DNA from: Planococcus sp. CPCC 101016
GTDB taxonomy: Bacteria > Bacillota > Bacilli > Bacillales_A > Planococcaceae
Direction of reading: 5' to 3'
DNA: 64,000 bases
Assembly: GCF_007859295.1 (NCBI RefSeq)
Contig: NZ_VOHB01000002.1
Span: forward strand, 2,404,043 to 2,468,042
Positions within the stretch are counted from its first letter, which is position 1. Every line of letters starts with the position of its first letter. Under the pieces are notes generated by a model that was not told the DNA's origin, did not search any database, and saw nothing but the letters and a program-made list of their open reading frames with translations. Below, in pieces: positions 6,500 to 15,470 of the stretch. The position numbers and the translations under genes were made by a program.

Positions 6500-7870
6500 T
6501 TAACCACCTTTTCCTTTCTTCAGCGCAAGTTTCGCAAGTAGTTTTTGCTTCTCCACTTCCAAGCTTTCGTTTTTTGGCTCTGTCTTGGCAGCAGCTGCCT
6601 GATCTTTTTTATGGAACCATTCCGGCAGCTTTTCTTCACGCACCGGTTTGCGGTTTCCATTGCCCGTAAACGGTTTAGCGACCGTTGTGGGTGACCCTTC
6701 GGACTTCCATTTCATATATTGTGTATGTTCGATGCGTGCCAGTTCCATCGCTTCTTTTGCAGTCGTGACATTTTTCCGCAGCCAATGCGAAGCGATTTTT
6801 TCCACATAGGTTTTGGTCAGCTTCATATCGGTGCGCAAAAGAACATACTGAAGCAGGACATTGACGACAGCCGGCTTCATGCCGTGGGTGACAACCAATT
6901 GATTGGCGAGCTGGACATCTGCAGGCAGCGGTTCATTGCCGTCTGCGATGTCACGAAGTACTTGAATAGGAGGTGCCGTCTCGAGATAGATTAGCAGCTC
7001 GTCCTGCTTTGTTTTCGGAGTTTCTATTGCCGTCTCGGGAGTTTCCTTATGCACTTGAACAAGCTGTGGTGCTGTCGTAGAAACCGTCAGCTTATAGTAT
7101 TCGGATGCTGATTTTTTCAGCCCTTCCACCGTCAATTTATAATCATCTTCGATTGCCAGCAAGATAACTTTCTGCATCTCCAATGGTCCCCAGCTATACA
7201 AATAAGCCAGTTTTGAAATGAAATCCTTAATGGTAGCGGTCAGCACTTTTTTGGGAACGAGCTGCTCTGAAAGACCTTGTCTAAGCAACGCAAAATCGAA
7301 TTCAGTATCTGCTTCATAGTTCCCTTTTTTCCGCCCCTGCAAGTCCTGCTGCATAGATGGATAACCAGCTTTAGCGTGGACCGGTTGAAAAATATCTGTG
7401 AAAGTCCGTGACACTTCTTTAAAATCAGAAGGAATTTCAGTTTGGACTAAAAATCGATCCCTCACTCGGCGATAGGATGGTTCTCCAATTTTGCTGAATA
7501 GAAACATCGACAGTAGTGGATCCATAAAAAAGGTTTTCGGATCCAAGGGCGGGCATAATTCATATATGAAGGAGCGATCGCCACTGTCTTTTCGATAGGT
7601 TTTCAGCAGACCGATCGCTTCCAGTTGAATGCGCGCTTCAAATATTTTTGAAATCGGATTTCCTAATGTGTTCATTAACGTGTAATGGGTTGCCTCTTCC
7701 TTAGATGCTTCCCCTTCAGCCCATAGCGTCAAATAAAACGCGATGGCTTCTGCCCCGATCATGGGCTGATACAACAGAGTCAGCAGTTGCCGATCATAAT
7801 TCGAAAACGGATAAGGCAACCGGATGCGATAGGAATCAGCAGGCTGCAGTTCTTTATAGTACGCAGTCAT
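6500..7870 (-). CDS. dnaB: Replication initiation and membrane attachment protein DnaB
   Basis: The product is 456 aa, similar in length to B. subtilis DnaB (472). DnaB acts with DnaD and DnaI in primosome assembly and origin-membrane attachment. The sequence carries an N-terminal winged-helix DDBH1-like region and a DnaD-like DDBH2 region (about 300-400, ending near NWLRKNVTT-type residues SHWLRKNVTTAKEA). The tail is charged and Lys-rich. It starts 11 nt after nrdR and abuts dnaI, so the three genes are probably one transcript. Confidence 0.92.
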   Translation of the reverse strand: MTAYYKELQPADSYRIRLPYPFSNYDRQLLTLLYQPMIGAEAIAFYLTLWAEGEASKEEATHYTLMNTLGNPISKIFEARIQLEAIGLLKTYRKDSGDRSFIYELCPPLDPKTFFMDPLLSMFLFSKIGEPSYRRVRDRFLVQTEIPSDFKEVSRTFTDIFQPVHAKAGYPSMQQDLQGRKKGNYEADTEFDFALLRQGLSEQLVPKKVLTATIKDFISKLAYLYSWGPLEMQKVILLAIEDDYKLTVEGLKKSASEYYKLTVSTTAPQLVQVHKETPETAIETPKTKQDELLIYLETAPPIQVLRDIADGNEPLPADVQLANQLVVTHGMKPAVVNVLLQYVLLRTDMKLTKTYVEKIASHWLRKNVTTAKEAMELARIEHTQYMKWKSEGSPTTVAKPFTGNGNRKPVREEKLPEWFHKKDQAAAAKTEPKNESLEVEKQKLLAKLALKKGKGG

Positions 7871-7881
7871 AAGTCACCGCC

Positions 7882-8358
7882 TTAGTCGATTTTCTTGTCT
7901 TCCGGACTTTTATTCAGCAAATCCTTCAGTTCGTCGATAAAAACAGTGATGTCTTTGAATTGGCGATAAACAGAGGCAAAGCGCACATATGCCACTTCAT
8001 CGATTGTTGCCAGGCGGTTCATGACCAATTCCCCGACTTCTTCGGATTTAACTTCCGGGTTGCCCGCCCGGCGAAGGTCTTTCTCAATGGTAAAAACGAC
8101 TTCTTCCAGGACTTCCAGAGATACCGGCCGCTTTTCACACGCACGAATTAAACCGCGCAAAACTTTTTCTCGGCTGAATTCTTCACGCGAGCCATCTTTT
8201 TTGACGACAATCAGCGGCATCTCCTCCACTTTCTCGAAAGTGGTAAAGCGGTATCCGCATGATTCACATTCTCTACGCCTTCTGATTGACTTCATTTCAT
8301 CTATTGGCCGTGAATCGACAACACGTGTGCCGTTATGTTGGCAAGCTGGACATTTCAT
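7882..8358 (-). CDS. nrdR: Transcriptional repressor NrdR
   Basis: The product is 158 aa. A zinc ribbon with C3, C6, C31 and C34 is followed by an ATP-cone domain (about 49-139) that senses ATP/dATP. NrdR represses ribonucleotide reductase genes by binding NrdR boxes; no nrd genes and no clear NrdR boxes lie in this window. GGGAG lies 8 nt before the ATG, and a TATACT -10-like box is present at about 8390-8400. It heads the nrdR-dnaB-dnaI cluster as in B. subtilis. Confidence 0.96.
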   Translation of the reverse strand: MKCPACQHNGTRVVDSRPIDEMKSIRRRRECESCGYRFTTFEKVEEMPLIVVKKDGSREEFSREKVLRGLIRACEKRPVSLEVLEEVVFTIEKDLRRAGNPEVKSEEVGELVMNRLATIDEVAYVRFASVYRQFKDITVFIDELKDLLNKSPEDKKID

Positions 8359-8426
8359 TTTGACATCTCCCTAAATTCTCTATCTAGTGTATCTAGTATA
8401 ACAAAAATTCCTTAGTAAAATAGAAA

Positions 8427-8452
8427 AAGCAGAGGATTTTATCCTCTGCTTT
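8427..8452 (-). terminator. Terminator of speD
   Basis: AAAGCAGAGGAT and ATCCTCTGCTTT pair, followed by TTTTTC on the minus strand. It lies just after the speD stop codon and ahead of nrdR. Confidence 0.85.
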
Positions 8453-8473
8453 ACGTGTTTTTTGTTAAATGGA

Positions 8474-8857
8474 TTATGCTGTTACTGAAACTTTGGATTT
8501 TCCAACGCTGACTGGACCCATACCGCGCGGTACTTCTACAAGCTCGCTCGATTGTGAACCTAGTGCTTTTGCGATATAATCCGCTGCAATTGTCGGATCT
8601 AGATCGCCGCAAGTGTAAACATCTACACTCGCATAGCCATGTTCCGGAAAGCTATGAATAGTTAAGTGAGATTCAGAAATGATCACAACTCCGCTGACAC
8701 CCTGTGGTGCGAATTTGTGAAAAGCTACTTCTCTTACTTCAGCTCCGGACTTCAGTGCTGCATCAACAAAAGTTTGTTCGATAAAATCCATATCGTTTAA
8801 TTTGTCAAAATCACACTGCCAAAGTTCTGCGATTACGTGACGTCCCATTGTTTCCAT
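8474..8857 (-). CDS. speD: S-adenosylmethionine decarboxylase proenzyme (class 1B)
   Basis: The 127-aa proenzyme self-cleaves before Ser63 (ISES63HLTIH68SF) to create the pyruvoyl cofactor. It decarboxylates SAM to supply aminopropyl groups for spermidine. H68 and the catalytic C83 (YTCGD) are in place. An upstream in-frame start at 8908 exists. However, AAAGGGGG 10 nt before the ATG at 8857 and alignment to the family start (METMGRHVI) fix the start here. It lies downstream of gapB as in B. subtilis, but has its own promoter and a ~185-nt leader that looks structured. Confidence 0.95.
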   Translation of the reverse strand: METMGRHVIAELWQCDFDKLNDMDFIEQTFVDAALKSGAEVREVAFHKFAPQGVSGVVIISESHLTIHSFPEHGYASVDVYTCGDLDPTIAADYIAKALGSQSSELVEVPRGMGPVSVGKSKVSVTA

Positions 8858-9042
8858 GGTTCGTTTTCCCCCTTTGATATCATTTTGGTTTTTGCGCAAA
8901 ATATTCAAAGTTGACTACCACGGGGGAAAGTTAGTCCAAAGAGGTCCTAACCCTTTAAGCAGTCATGTGAATAAAATTCTTACGCTCCTAATTCCGAGAT
9001 GCATTGTGGAAATTCAGAAGTGGTAGCCGCTTTTTAGCTACG
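8858..9042 (-). ncRNA. Candidate structured leader RNA of speD
   Basis: From the predicted start point near 9042 to the speD ATG the leader is about 185 nt and has no open frame of note. GGCTACCAC near its 5' end (9024-9032 area) can pair with GTGGTAGTC about 100 nt later. Inside this lies GTTAG...CTAAC closing a GGACC/TTTGGA hairpin. This layout suggests a regulatory element, but no known riboswitch class was recognised. Confidence 0.4.
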
Positions 9043-9048
9043 ATTCAT

Positions 9049-9077
9049 AGTATAAAACGGATTTATTGTAAATGCAA
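9049..9077 (-). promoter_or_regulatory. Promoter of speD
   Basis: TTGCAT (9072-9077), 17 nt, TATACT (9049-9054) on the minus strand, downstream of the gapB terminator. Confidence 0.7.
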
Positions 9078-9123
9078 TCATAATATCTTATTAATCCTGA
9101 ATTTTTTTCATTATATTTTCCAT

Positions 9124-9167
9124 AAAAAGCCCCGTTTCTCCATTTACAAACGGAGAAACGGGGCTTT
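9124..9167 (-). terminator. Terminator of gapB
   Basis: AAAGCCCCGTTTCTCC and GGAGAAACGGGGCTTT form a 16+ bp stem followed by T residues on the minus strand. It separates gapB from speD. Confidence 0.92.
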
Positions 9168-9172
9168 AAGCC

Positions 9173-10192
9173 TTATTTAGATACCAGCACCATCGCGTTT
9201 GCGACTTTTTTAGTCAAATCAATTACGCGTGCTGAGTATCCCCATTCATTGTCATACCAAGCCAGAACTTTCACTTTTCGGTCACCAATTACCATGGTGG
9301 ACAATCCATCTACAATGGCTGAATTCGGATTGCTGTTGAAATCGACAGAAACCAATGGCTCCATCGTCAAGCTTAAAATGCCTTCCAAACCATTTTCTGA
9401 AGCTTCTTCAAAAGCTTGATTAACTTCCTCGATTGTCACTTGTGTTTCCAAGTCAACAACCAGATCCACCAAAGATACGTTTGGAGTTGGAACCCGCAAT
9501 GCCATACCATGCAACTTGCCTTGGAGCTCGGGCATCACCAATGACAGCGCTTTCGCAGCACCTGTAGAAGTTGGAATGATTGATTGTGCACATGCACGCG
9601 CACGACGAAGATCTTTGTGTGGATTATCCAAGTTCTGCTGATCGTTTGTGTAGGAATGAATCGTTGTCATCAAACCGTTTTCAATACCAAATTTATCATG
9701 CAATACCTTTACCACTGGGGCCAGGCAGTTTGTCGTACAGCTGGCATTGGAAATAATATCATGCTTATCGATATCCAGCTTGTCGTCATTTACTCCCATA
9801 ACAATTGTGATATCCTCTTTCTTGCCAGGAGCTGTTAAAATTACTTTTTTCGCCCCTGCTTCCAGATGCAGGGCTGCTTTGTCCCGAGCATTGAACTTCC
9901 CGGTCGCTTCGATGACAATATCGATGCCCATTTCTTTCCATGGCAGATTCAATGGGTCGCGTTCACTTACCAATTGAACTCGTTTCCCGTTTACAATTAA
10001 TGCATCTTCTTCAGAAGATACGTCACCAGCGAAGGTGCCGTGATTTGTGTCATACTTAATCAAATGCGCAAGGGTTTCAGCTGGATAAGTGGCATTGACT
10101 GCCGTAATTGTCACATCATCCATCATTATCGCCTGTCTGAAAACCATACGGCCAATACGGCCAAATCCGTTAATTGCAATAGAAACTGTCAT
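9173..10192 (-). CDS. gapB: NADP-dependent glyceraldehyde-3-phosphate dehydrogenase GapB
   Basis: The product is 339 aa with the catalytic cysteine C152 in NASCTTNC. It is GapB rather than glycolytic GapA: the position that carries an NAD-selecting Asp in GapA is Asn-Ala (AVNATYPAET), and the sequence follows B. subtilis GapB throughout. GapB runs the reaction in the gluconeogenic direction. GGAGG lies 8 nt before the ATG at 10192; an earlier in-frame start at 10207 overlaps that site. A CcpN-type operator pair upstream fits repression during glycolysis. Confidence 0.93.
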   Translation of the reverse strand: MTVSIAINGFGRIGRMVFRQAIMMDDVTITAVNATYPAETLAHLIKYDTNHGTFAGDVSSEEDALIVNGKRVQLVSERDPLNLPWKEMGIDIVIEATGKFNARDKAALHLEAGAKKVILTAPGKKEDITIVMGVNDDKLDIDKHDIISNASCTTNCLAPVVKVLHDKFGIENGLMTTIHSYTNDQQNLDNPHKDLRRARACAQSIIPTSTGAAKALSLVMPELQGKLHGMALRVPTPNVSLVDLVVDLETQVTIEEVNQAFEEASENGLEGILSLTMEPLVSVDFNSNPNSAIVDGLSTMVIGDRKVKVLAWYDNEWGYSARVIDLTKKVANAMVLVSK

Positions 10193-10214
10193 GTAGGAGT
10201 CCTCCATTTATAAT

Positions 10215-10257
10215 TAAGTTATACTGATGTTTTTAATTTCTTATATAGTATAACACA
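10215..10257 (-). promoter_or_regulatory. CcpN-type operator pair upstream of gapB
   Basis: On the minus strand TGTGTTATACT (10247-10257) matches the B. subtilis CcpN consensus TRTGHYATAYW at all 11 positions. A second, inverted copy TAAGTTATACT (10215-10225, plus strand) matches 10 of 11. TTATACT...AGTATAA thus form an inverted pair around the likely start point. Confidence 0.6.
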
Positions 10258-10294
10258 ATTAACCATTAGAGAACCTTAAAAGCAGGATATCTTT

Positions 10295-10900
10295 TTATTC
10301 TTTTTCTGGACTGACTTGCCACTTTTCTAATATTCGGTTCAATTGCCATTTTGTTTCATCCAAGGTTCCATTGTTATAGATGACGGCATCTGCACCATCT
10401 TCTTTTACAGACATCGGCAATTGGGAACTGATGCGTGATCGTGCCTCTTTTTCCGAAAAACCATTCCGCTCAACTAAGCGGTTAAACTGATTTTCCTCAG
10501 TGACGCTAACAACCAAAATTTTGTCTACAAGATGCTGGAGACGGCTTTCAAACAATAAAGGAATATCCATGATGATTGTCTTATATCCTTGCGCCAAAAA
10601 GTCCCGGCGCTGTTGAAGCATTTCCTGGCGGATTGCCGGATGGATAATATCATTCAGAACTTTGCGGCTTGCGGGATCATTAAAAATGATTTCTCCAACT
10701 TTAGCCCGGTCCATCGTTCCGTCTTCGCGTATCACCTTGGGTCCGAAAGCCTTGGCAATTTCCGCCAAGGTCTCAGATCCTGGTTCTACTACTTGACGTG
10801 CCACAAGATCGGCATCGATAATCGGAAAACCTGATTTTTTCAGCATCTCAGATACTGTACTTTTACCACTGGCAATACTGCCTGTTAATCCAATGATCAT
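10295..10900 (-). CDS. coaE: Dephospho-CoA kinase
   Basis: The product is 201 aa and phosphorylates dephospho-CoA at the 3'-hydroxyl in the last step of CoA synthesis. A P-loop GLTGSIASGKS sits at the N-terminus, and the DADxxARxVVEPG region follows. Two adjacent ATGs exist; the second (10900) is 7 nt from the GAGG and is preferred. It starts 9 nt after the mutM stop codon, so polA-mutM-coaE reads as one unit, the usual Bacillales order. Confidence 0.95.
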   Translation of the reverse strand: MIIGLTGSIASGKSTVSEMLKKSGFPIIDADLVARQVVEPGSETLAEIAKAFGPKVIREDGTMDRAKVGEIIFNDPASRKVLNDIIHPAIRQEMLQQRRDFLAQGYKTIIMDIPLLFESRLQHLVDKILVVSVTEENQFNRLVERNGFSEKEARSRISSQLPMSVKEDGADAVIYNNGTLDETKWQLNRILEKWQVSPEKE

Positions 10901-10909
10901 CATCCATCC

Positions 10910-11779
10910 TCATTTCTGGCAGCTAGGGCAATATACAGACGCCCGTCCACCGATTTTCAAGGTTTTTGTCATCGTGCCGCAATCTAGGCATTGTTTTTTC
11001 CCATACATTCCGAAACGATTTTGCATACTGCCCGATTCCCCGTTGACGTTCCGGTAATCCGAAATCGTGCTGCCTCCTGCATCAATGCTTTCCAGCAACA
11101 CGGCAACAATGGCCTCAAACAATTCCACTTTGCGTTTCCGACTGATGCGTCCCGCGGAACGCTTTGGATGGATTTTCATCTTGAAAAGTGCTTCTGTTGC
11201 ATAAATATTGCCGCAGCCGGAAATGACCTGTCCGTCCATGATGACTTCCTTGATCGGCTTGTTCTTGTATTTCGGACTTTCAGCCATCAATAGGAAGTGG
11301 TCAAGTGCTACTGCTTCAAAGGGCTCTGGCGCCATCAGCAGTAAAGGCGGAAAATCCCCTTCTTCCTCCAATACCCTCATCTCGCCGAAACGACGGATAT
11401 CTGAAAATGCCAGTAATTTGCCGTCACTTAATGTCAACACCACGTGAATGTGGCGACGGAATTTATCCTCCGGAATAGACTGGAGCTGGTCGATATAGAA
11501 CCAGGCTCCCGACATCCCTAAATGATTGACTAATAAAAATTCATGCTCTTTTCTTAATGTAAAATAAATATATTTGCTGCGCCGTTCGACACGGATGATT
11601 TGCGCGCCGACCAGATGATCAATGAAAAGGTCGGCATCCATCCGTTTGATGATCGCTTCTTTGCCATTTGTTTTGGACGTGCGGATCGTATCTGATACCG
11701 CTACTGCCTCAATCTTTTTTCCAATGGAAACGGGGCGGATCTGCCGAACGACACCTTCCACTTCTGGAAGTTCAGGCAT
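10910..11779 (-). CDS. mutM: Formamidopyrimidine-DNA glycosylase (Fpg/MutM)
   Basis: The product is 289 aa and excises 8-oxoguanine and other oxidised purines, with AP-lyase activity. The N-terminal Pro2 and Glu3 (MPELPE) are the catalytic pair. The RRSKY lysine and a C-terminal zinc finger (CLDC ... CPSC) complete the family signature. It begins 15 nt after polA in the same orientation. Confidence 0.96.
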   Translation of the reverse strand: MPELPEVEGVVRQIRPVSIGKKIEAVAVSDTIRTSKTNGKEAIIKRMDADLFIDHLVGAQIIRVERRSKYIYFTLRKEHEFLLVNHLGMSGAWFYIDQLQSIPEDKFRRHIHVVLTLSDGKLLAFSDIRRFGEMRVLEEEGDFPPLLLMAPEPFEAVALDHFLLMAESPKYKNKPIKEVIMDGQVISGCGNIYATEALFKMKIHPKRSAGRISRKRKVELFEAIVAVLLESIDAGGSTISDYRNVNGESGSMQNRFGMYGKKQCLDCGTMTKTLKIGGRASVYCPSCQK

Positions 11780-11794
11780 ATCGTTGCCCTCCTG

Positions 11795-14413
11795 TCATTT
11801 AGTATCGTACCAGGTTGCGCCGTGTGCGATGTCCACTTTCAATGGAACGCTCAGCTTAACTGCATTCTCCATGACCTCAGGCACCAGCTTCATCAGCTGA
11901 TCGAGTTCCTCAGGTGGTGCTTCAAAAATCAATTCATCGTGTACTTGCAGCAGCATGCGCGTCTGCATGTCTTCACGTTCCAAAGCGGCGTCCATGTCAA
12001 TCATCGCTTTTTTAATGATATCCGCTGCACTGCCCTGGATCGGCGTATTCATTGCCGTCCGCTCTGCAAAGCTGCGCAAGTTGAAATTAGAGCTGGTAAT
12101 GTCCGGCAAATAACGGCGGCGGTTCATCAAAGTCGTAACGAACCCATCACGTTTAGCATCTGCCACTATGGTGGTCATATAGCTTTTAACCCCAGGGAAG
12201 CTTGCGAAATAACGATCGATGAACGCCGCTGCTTCTTTGCGTGTAATGTTCAAGTTCTGAGACAACCCATAATCGCTAATGCCGTAGACGATTCCGAAGT
12301 TAACAGCTTTTGCTGCACGACGCATATCCCCTGTCACTTGTTCTGCAGGCACATGGAAAACATCGCTTGCTGTCGTGGTGTGGATATCACGGTCGTCTTT
12401 AAAAGCTTGAACCAAACGTTCATCTTCCGACATATCCGCGAGCACCCGCAGTTCGATTTGTGAATAGTCAGCAGCTACCATTACCCAGCCGGGTTCTGAA
12501 GGAACAAAAGCCTTGCGGATCTTGCGGCCTTCTTCAAGACGCACTGGAATGTTCTGCAGGTTCGGGTTGGTCGAACTGAGTCGGCCAGTCGTCGTGAGTG
12601 CCTGCTGGAATCGAGTGTGAACTTTGCCATCTTCATGAATTTCTTTTAATAAACCTTCTATATAAGTAGACAATAGTTTGCCAAGCTGGCGATACAGTAA
12701 AATATGGGAAATAATTTCATGCTGGCCTTCCAGTTTCTCCAGAACATCTGCAGCTGTCGAATAGCCTGTTTTGGTTTTCTTTAACGCCGGCAATCCCAGC
12801 TTTTCGAATAACACCACACCCAATTGTTTAGGGGAATTGATATTGAATTCCTGCCCAGCAAGTCCATAAATGTCCGACTCGATTTTCTCCAGCTTATGGG
12901 ATAATTCCTTGCCCATTTCGGATAATTGATTGCGGTCAACCATGACACCGAGAGATTCCATTTGTCCAAGCACCGTTGCCAATGGCAGCTCCAATTTGTC
13001 GTAAAGATCGAATTGTTCATTCTCTTCAAGCTTTTCCATCACAAGCGGACGAACTTTCCAAATGGTGCGCGCTTTTCTTGCAATATGCTCATTGAGAATC
13101 ACATCTTCAGGTACTTTCTTTTTAGCGCCTTTTCCATAAATTTGTTCGTTTGTTGATACGTCGGTATAGCCGTATTCCTGGACGATGCTCGCCATGTCCG
13201 TATAGGTCAGCGAAGGGTTAACGATATACGCCCCAAGCATCAAATCAAAATCGACACCTTTTAGTTCTATGCCGAAACGAAGAAATGCTGCTGTCGCCGC
13301 TTTGGAATCCGCCATAAACTTCTTGGTCGACGGATCTTTGAACCAGGCACGGAACTCTTTTGACTGATCGACGACATCCATTGGAATTACATATGTTTCT
13401 GTCTCAGTCGCCAAAGATACTCCCAGCAGATCACAGCTATGGTAATGTTCATCGTACAATTCGAGATGAACTGCCATCTCGTCCTTTAATATAGAAGGAT
13501 CGATGCTGGTGAGTACTTCGAACGTTAATTCTTCTTTAACGGTTTCTTCCGCAGTGTATTCCATTTTCTCCAATAAGGATTTAAACGCCAGTTCGTTCCA
13601 TACCTTTACCAATTCGTCCTGATCGGGCCCTGCATAGCTCAGTTCGTCGATACTGATATCAATTGGCGCATTGCGCTCGATCGTCGCCAGTTGCTTGCTG
13701 ATGTAAGCCAGGTCCTCATTGGCAACCAATTTTTCCTTCATTTTCCCTTTTTGTTGCTCAATAGCTTCGTAAACACCTTCAACGGAGCCATGTGCAGCCA
13801 ATAATTTCAATGCTGTTTTTTCGCCTACGCCCGGAACACCTGGAATATTATCCGAAGCATCTCCCATTAGACCTTTCATATCGATGATTTGATTTGGAGT
13901 CAGGCCGTATTTCTCCTGAATGTGTTCCACCGTATACTTCTCGATATCGGTGATGCCTTTCCGTGTAATATAAACCGTCGTCGACGGCGAAGCCAATTGC
14001 GTCAAATCTTTATCTCCAGAAATGACCACGACTTCGTCGCCTTCTCGCTCTGCTTCAAGGCTCAAAGTTCCAATAATGTCATCTGCTTCGTAGTTTTCCA
14101 ATTCATAGCGCTTGATGCGGTAAGCATCGATCAATTTTCTTAAATAAGGAAATTGTTCGGACAGCTCAGGCGGCGTCTTTTGCCGTCCGCCTTTGTATTC
14201 ACTGAAAGTCTTATGCCGGAAAGTCGTTTTTCCCGCATCAAAAGCCACAATCATATGCGTTGGCTTTTCTTCATCCAGTATCTTTTGGAGCATCATCGTG
14301 AATCCGTATACTGCATTTGTATGAATGCCGTTTTCGTTAGTCAACAGCGGCAAGGCGAAAAACGCGCGATATGCCAAACTGTTCCCATCTAATAAAAGTA
14401 TTTTCTTTGCCAC
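11795..14413 (-). CDS. polA: DNA polymerase I
   Basis: The product is 872 aa from a GTG start at 14413 with GGAGAGGGG 7 nt upstream; an in-frame ATG at 14431 overlaps that site. It has a 5'-nuclease domain (about 1-290), a 3'-5' exonuclease-like domain without the metal-binding DxE signature, and a family A polymerase domain. The polymerase domain has motif A DYSQIELR and motif C QVHDEL. Loss of proofreading residues is normal for Bacillus Pol I. It fills Okazaki and repair gaps. In B. subtilis polA follows phoR directly; here hflKC and an ATP-grasp gene lie between. Confidence 0.96.
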   Translation of the reverse strand: MAKKILLLDGNSLAYRAFFALPLLTNENGIHTNAVYGFTMMLQKILDEEKPTHMIVAFDAGKTTFRHKTFSEYKGGRQKTPPELSEQFPYLRKLIDAYRIKRYELENYEADDIIGTLSLEAEREGDEVVVISGDKDLTQLASPSTTVYITRKGITDIEKYTVEHIQEKYGLTPNQIIDMKGLMGDASDNIPGVPGVGEKTALKLLAAHGSVEGVYEAIEQQKGKMKEKLVANEDLAYISKQLATIERNAPIDISIDELSYAGPDQDELVKVWNELAFKSLLEKMEYTAEETVKEELTFEVLTSIDPSILKDEMAVHLELYDEHYHSCDLLGVSLATETETYVIPMDVVDQSKEFRAWFKDPSTKKFMADSKAATAAFLRFGIELKGVDFDLMLGAYIVNPSLTYTDMASIVQEYGYTDVSTNEQIYGKGAKKKVPEDVILNEHIARKARTIWKVRPLVMEKLEENEQFDLYDKLELPLATVLGQMESLGVMVDRNQLSEMGKELSHKLEKIESDIYGLAGQEFNINSPKQLGVVLFEKLGLPALKKTKTGYSTAADVLEKLEGQHEIISHILLYRQLGKLLSTYIEGLLKEIHEDGKVHTRFQQALTTTGRLSSTNPNLQNIPVRLEEGRKIRKAFVPSEPGWVMVAADYSQIELRVLADMSEDERLVQAFKDDRDIHTTTASDVFHVPAEQVTGDMRRAAKAVNFGIVYGISDYGLSQNLNITRKEAAAFIDRYFASFPGVKSYMTTIVADAKRDGFVTTLMNRRRYLPDITSSNFNLRSFAERTAMNTPIQGSAADIIKKAMIDMDAALEREDMQTRMLLQVHDELIFEAPPEELDQLMKLVPEVMENAVKLSVPLKVDIAHGATWYDTK

Positions 14414-14431
14414 AAAATTACCCCTCTCCAT

Positions 14432-14491
14432 AAAAAAAAGCCGTCATTCCCTTTATTTTACCACGCGGGCAAATAGAAGAGAAATAACGGC
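14432..14491 (-). terminator. Terminator of hflK-hflC
   Basis: GGCCGT(T)ATT and AAT(G)ACGGC close a long imperfect stem, followed by eight T on the minus strand, between hflC and polA. Confidence 0.7.
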
Positions 14492-14498
14492 CATGGCC

Positions 14499-15470
14499 TT
14501 AGTTGAAATTACCGGATAGAATATCTGCGTACGGTGAATCTGATGGCAGAATAATTACCGTGTCATCACCGATTGTTTTTTTGTAGGATTCCAGCGAGCG
14601 GTAGAGCTCGTAGAATTCCGGATCTTTCGAGAATGATTCATTGTAAATTTTAGCAGCTTCCGATTCCCCTTCCGCTTGGATTAATGCGGCTTCTTTACGG
14701 GCAGTCGCAATCACTTCCTGCGCTTCACGATCAGCTTGCGCTTCAATTTCTTGTTTTTTTGCATCTCCTTGGGACAAATAATCCTGAGCAGTAGACTCAC
14801 GCTCTGAAATCATTCGCGTATAAACCGACTGCTCATTTTCTTCCGGCAAATCTGTTCGCTTAATACGTACGTCCATAACCTGAATACCGTATTGGTCGGT
14901 TTCCAATAATTCGTTTACTTTAGCTGTGACATTATCGTTCAAGCTGCCGCGGGATGAATTTTCATCGTTGATGATCTCGTCGTAATCTAATTGCCCTAGC
15001 TCTGTCCGCACGACTGAATAAATAAATTCTTCCATCCGAGATTCGGCATTGACGATCGTTCCAGCATTTGAGATAAGATCAAGCGGATTCACTACATGCC
15101 ATACCGCATAATTATCAATAATGATGCGTTTTTTGTCTTTCGTGTTGATTTCCGCTTCAGAAACATCGTAAGTCATCTGGTAGTTCGGCAAAGTCGTTAC
15201 ACTTTGGATAAAAGGCACTTTCATTTTAATGCCTGGTTCCTCCTGGATTTTCACAACTTCCCCGAATTGGCGGACGACCCGGTATTCATTTTCTTTCACT
15301 ACATATACATTCGTTAGGACAATCAGCAGTAGCACAAATGCCACAATCATACCGACAATCAGTTTCCAGTATTTTTTAAAATCAATAGGATCTTTCGGCT
15401 CTTTTTTCTTCTTTGGCATTTCATAAGGATTGTATTTTTTCGCTTCGCCTAAGGGTTTATTCGGTTCCAT
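14499..15470 (-). CDS. hflC: HflC, SPFH-domain modulator of FtsH
   Basis: The product is 323 aa. After a charged cytoplasmic lead (about 1-35) comes one transmembrane helix (about 37-57), then an SPFH/band-7 domain and a Glu/Ala-rich coiled coil (QGDAKKQEIEAQADREAQEV region). With HflK it forms a membrane ring around the FtsH protease and limits access to membrane substrates, as known in Proteobacteria. Its start overlaps the hflK stop as TGATG. B. subtilis lacks this pair; several other Bacillales carry it. Confidence 0.88.
   Translation of the reverse strand: MEPNKPLGEAKKYNPYEMPKKKKEPKDPIDFKKYWKLIVGMIVAFVLLLIVLTNVYVVKENEYRVVRQFGEVVKIQEEPGIKMKVPFIQSVTTLPNYQMTYDVSEAEINTKDKKRIIIDNYAVWHVVNPLDLISNAGTIVNAESRMEEFIYSVVRTELGQLDYDEIINDENSSRGSLNDNVTAKVNELLETDQYGIQVMDVRIKRTDLPEENEQSVYTRMISERESTAQDYLSQGDAKKQEIEAQADREAQEVIATARKEAALIQAEGESEAAKIYNESFSKDPEFYELYRSLESYKKTIGDDTVIILPSDSPYADILSGNFN

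Noticed and set aside
11795..14413. Loss of proofreading in PolA as an anomaly
   Set aside because: A degenerate 3'-5' exonuclease domain is normal in Bacillus-type DNA polymerase I.
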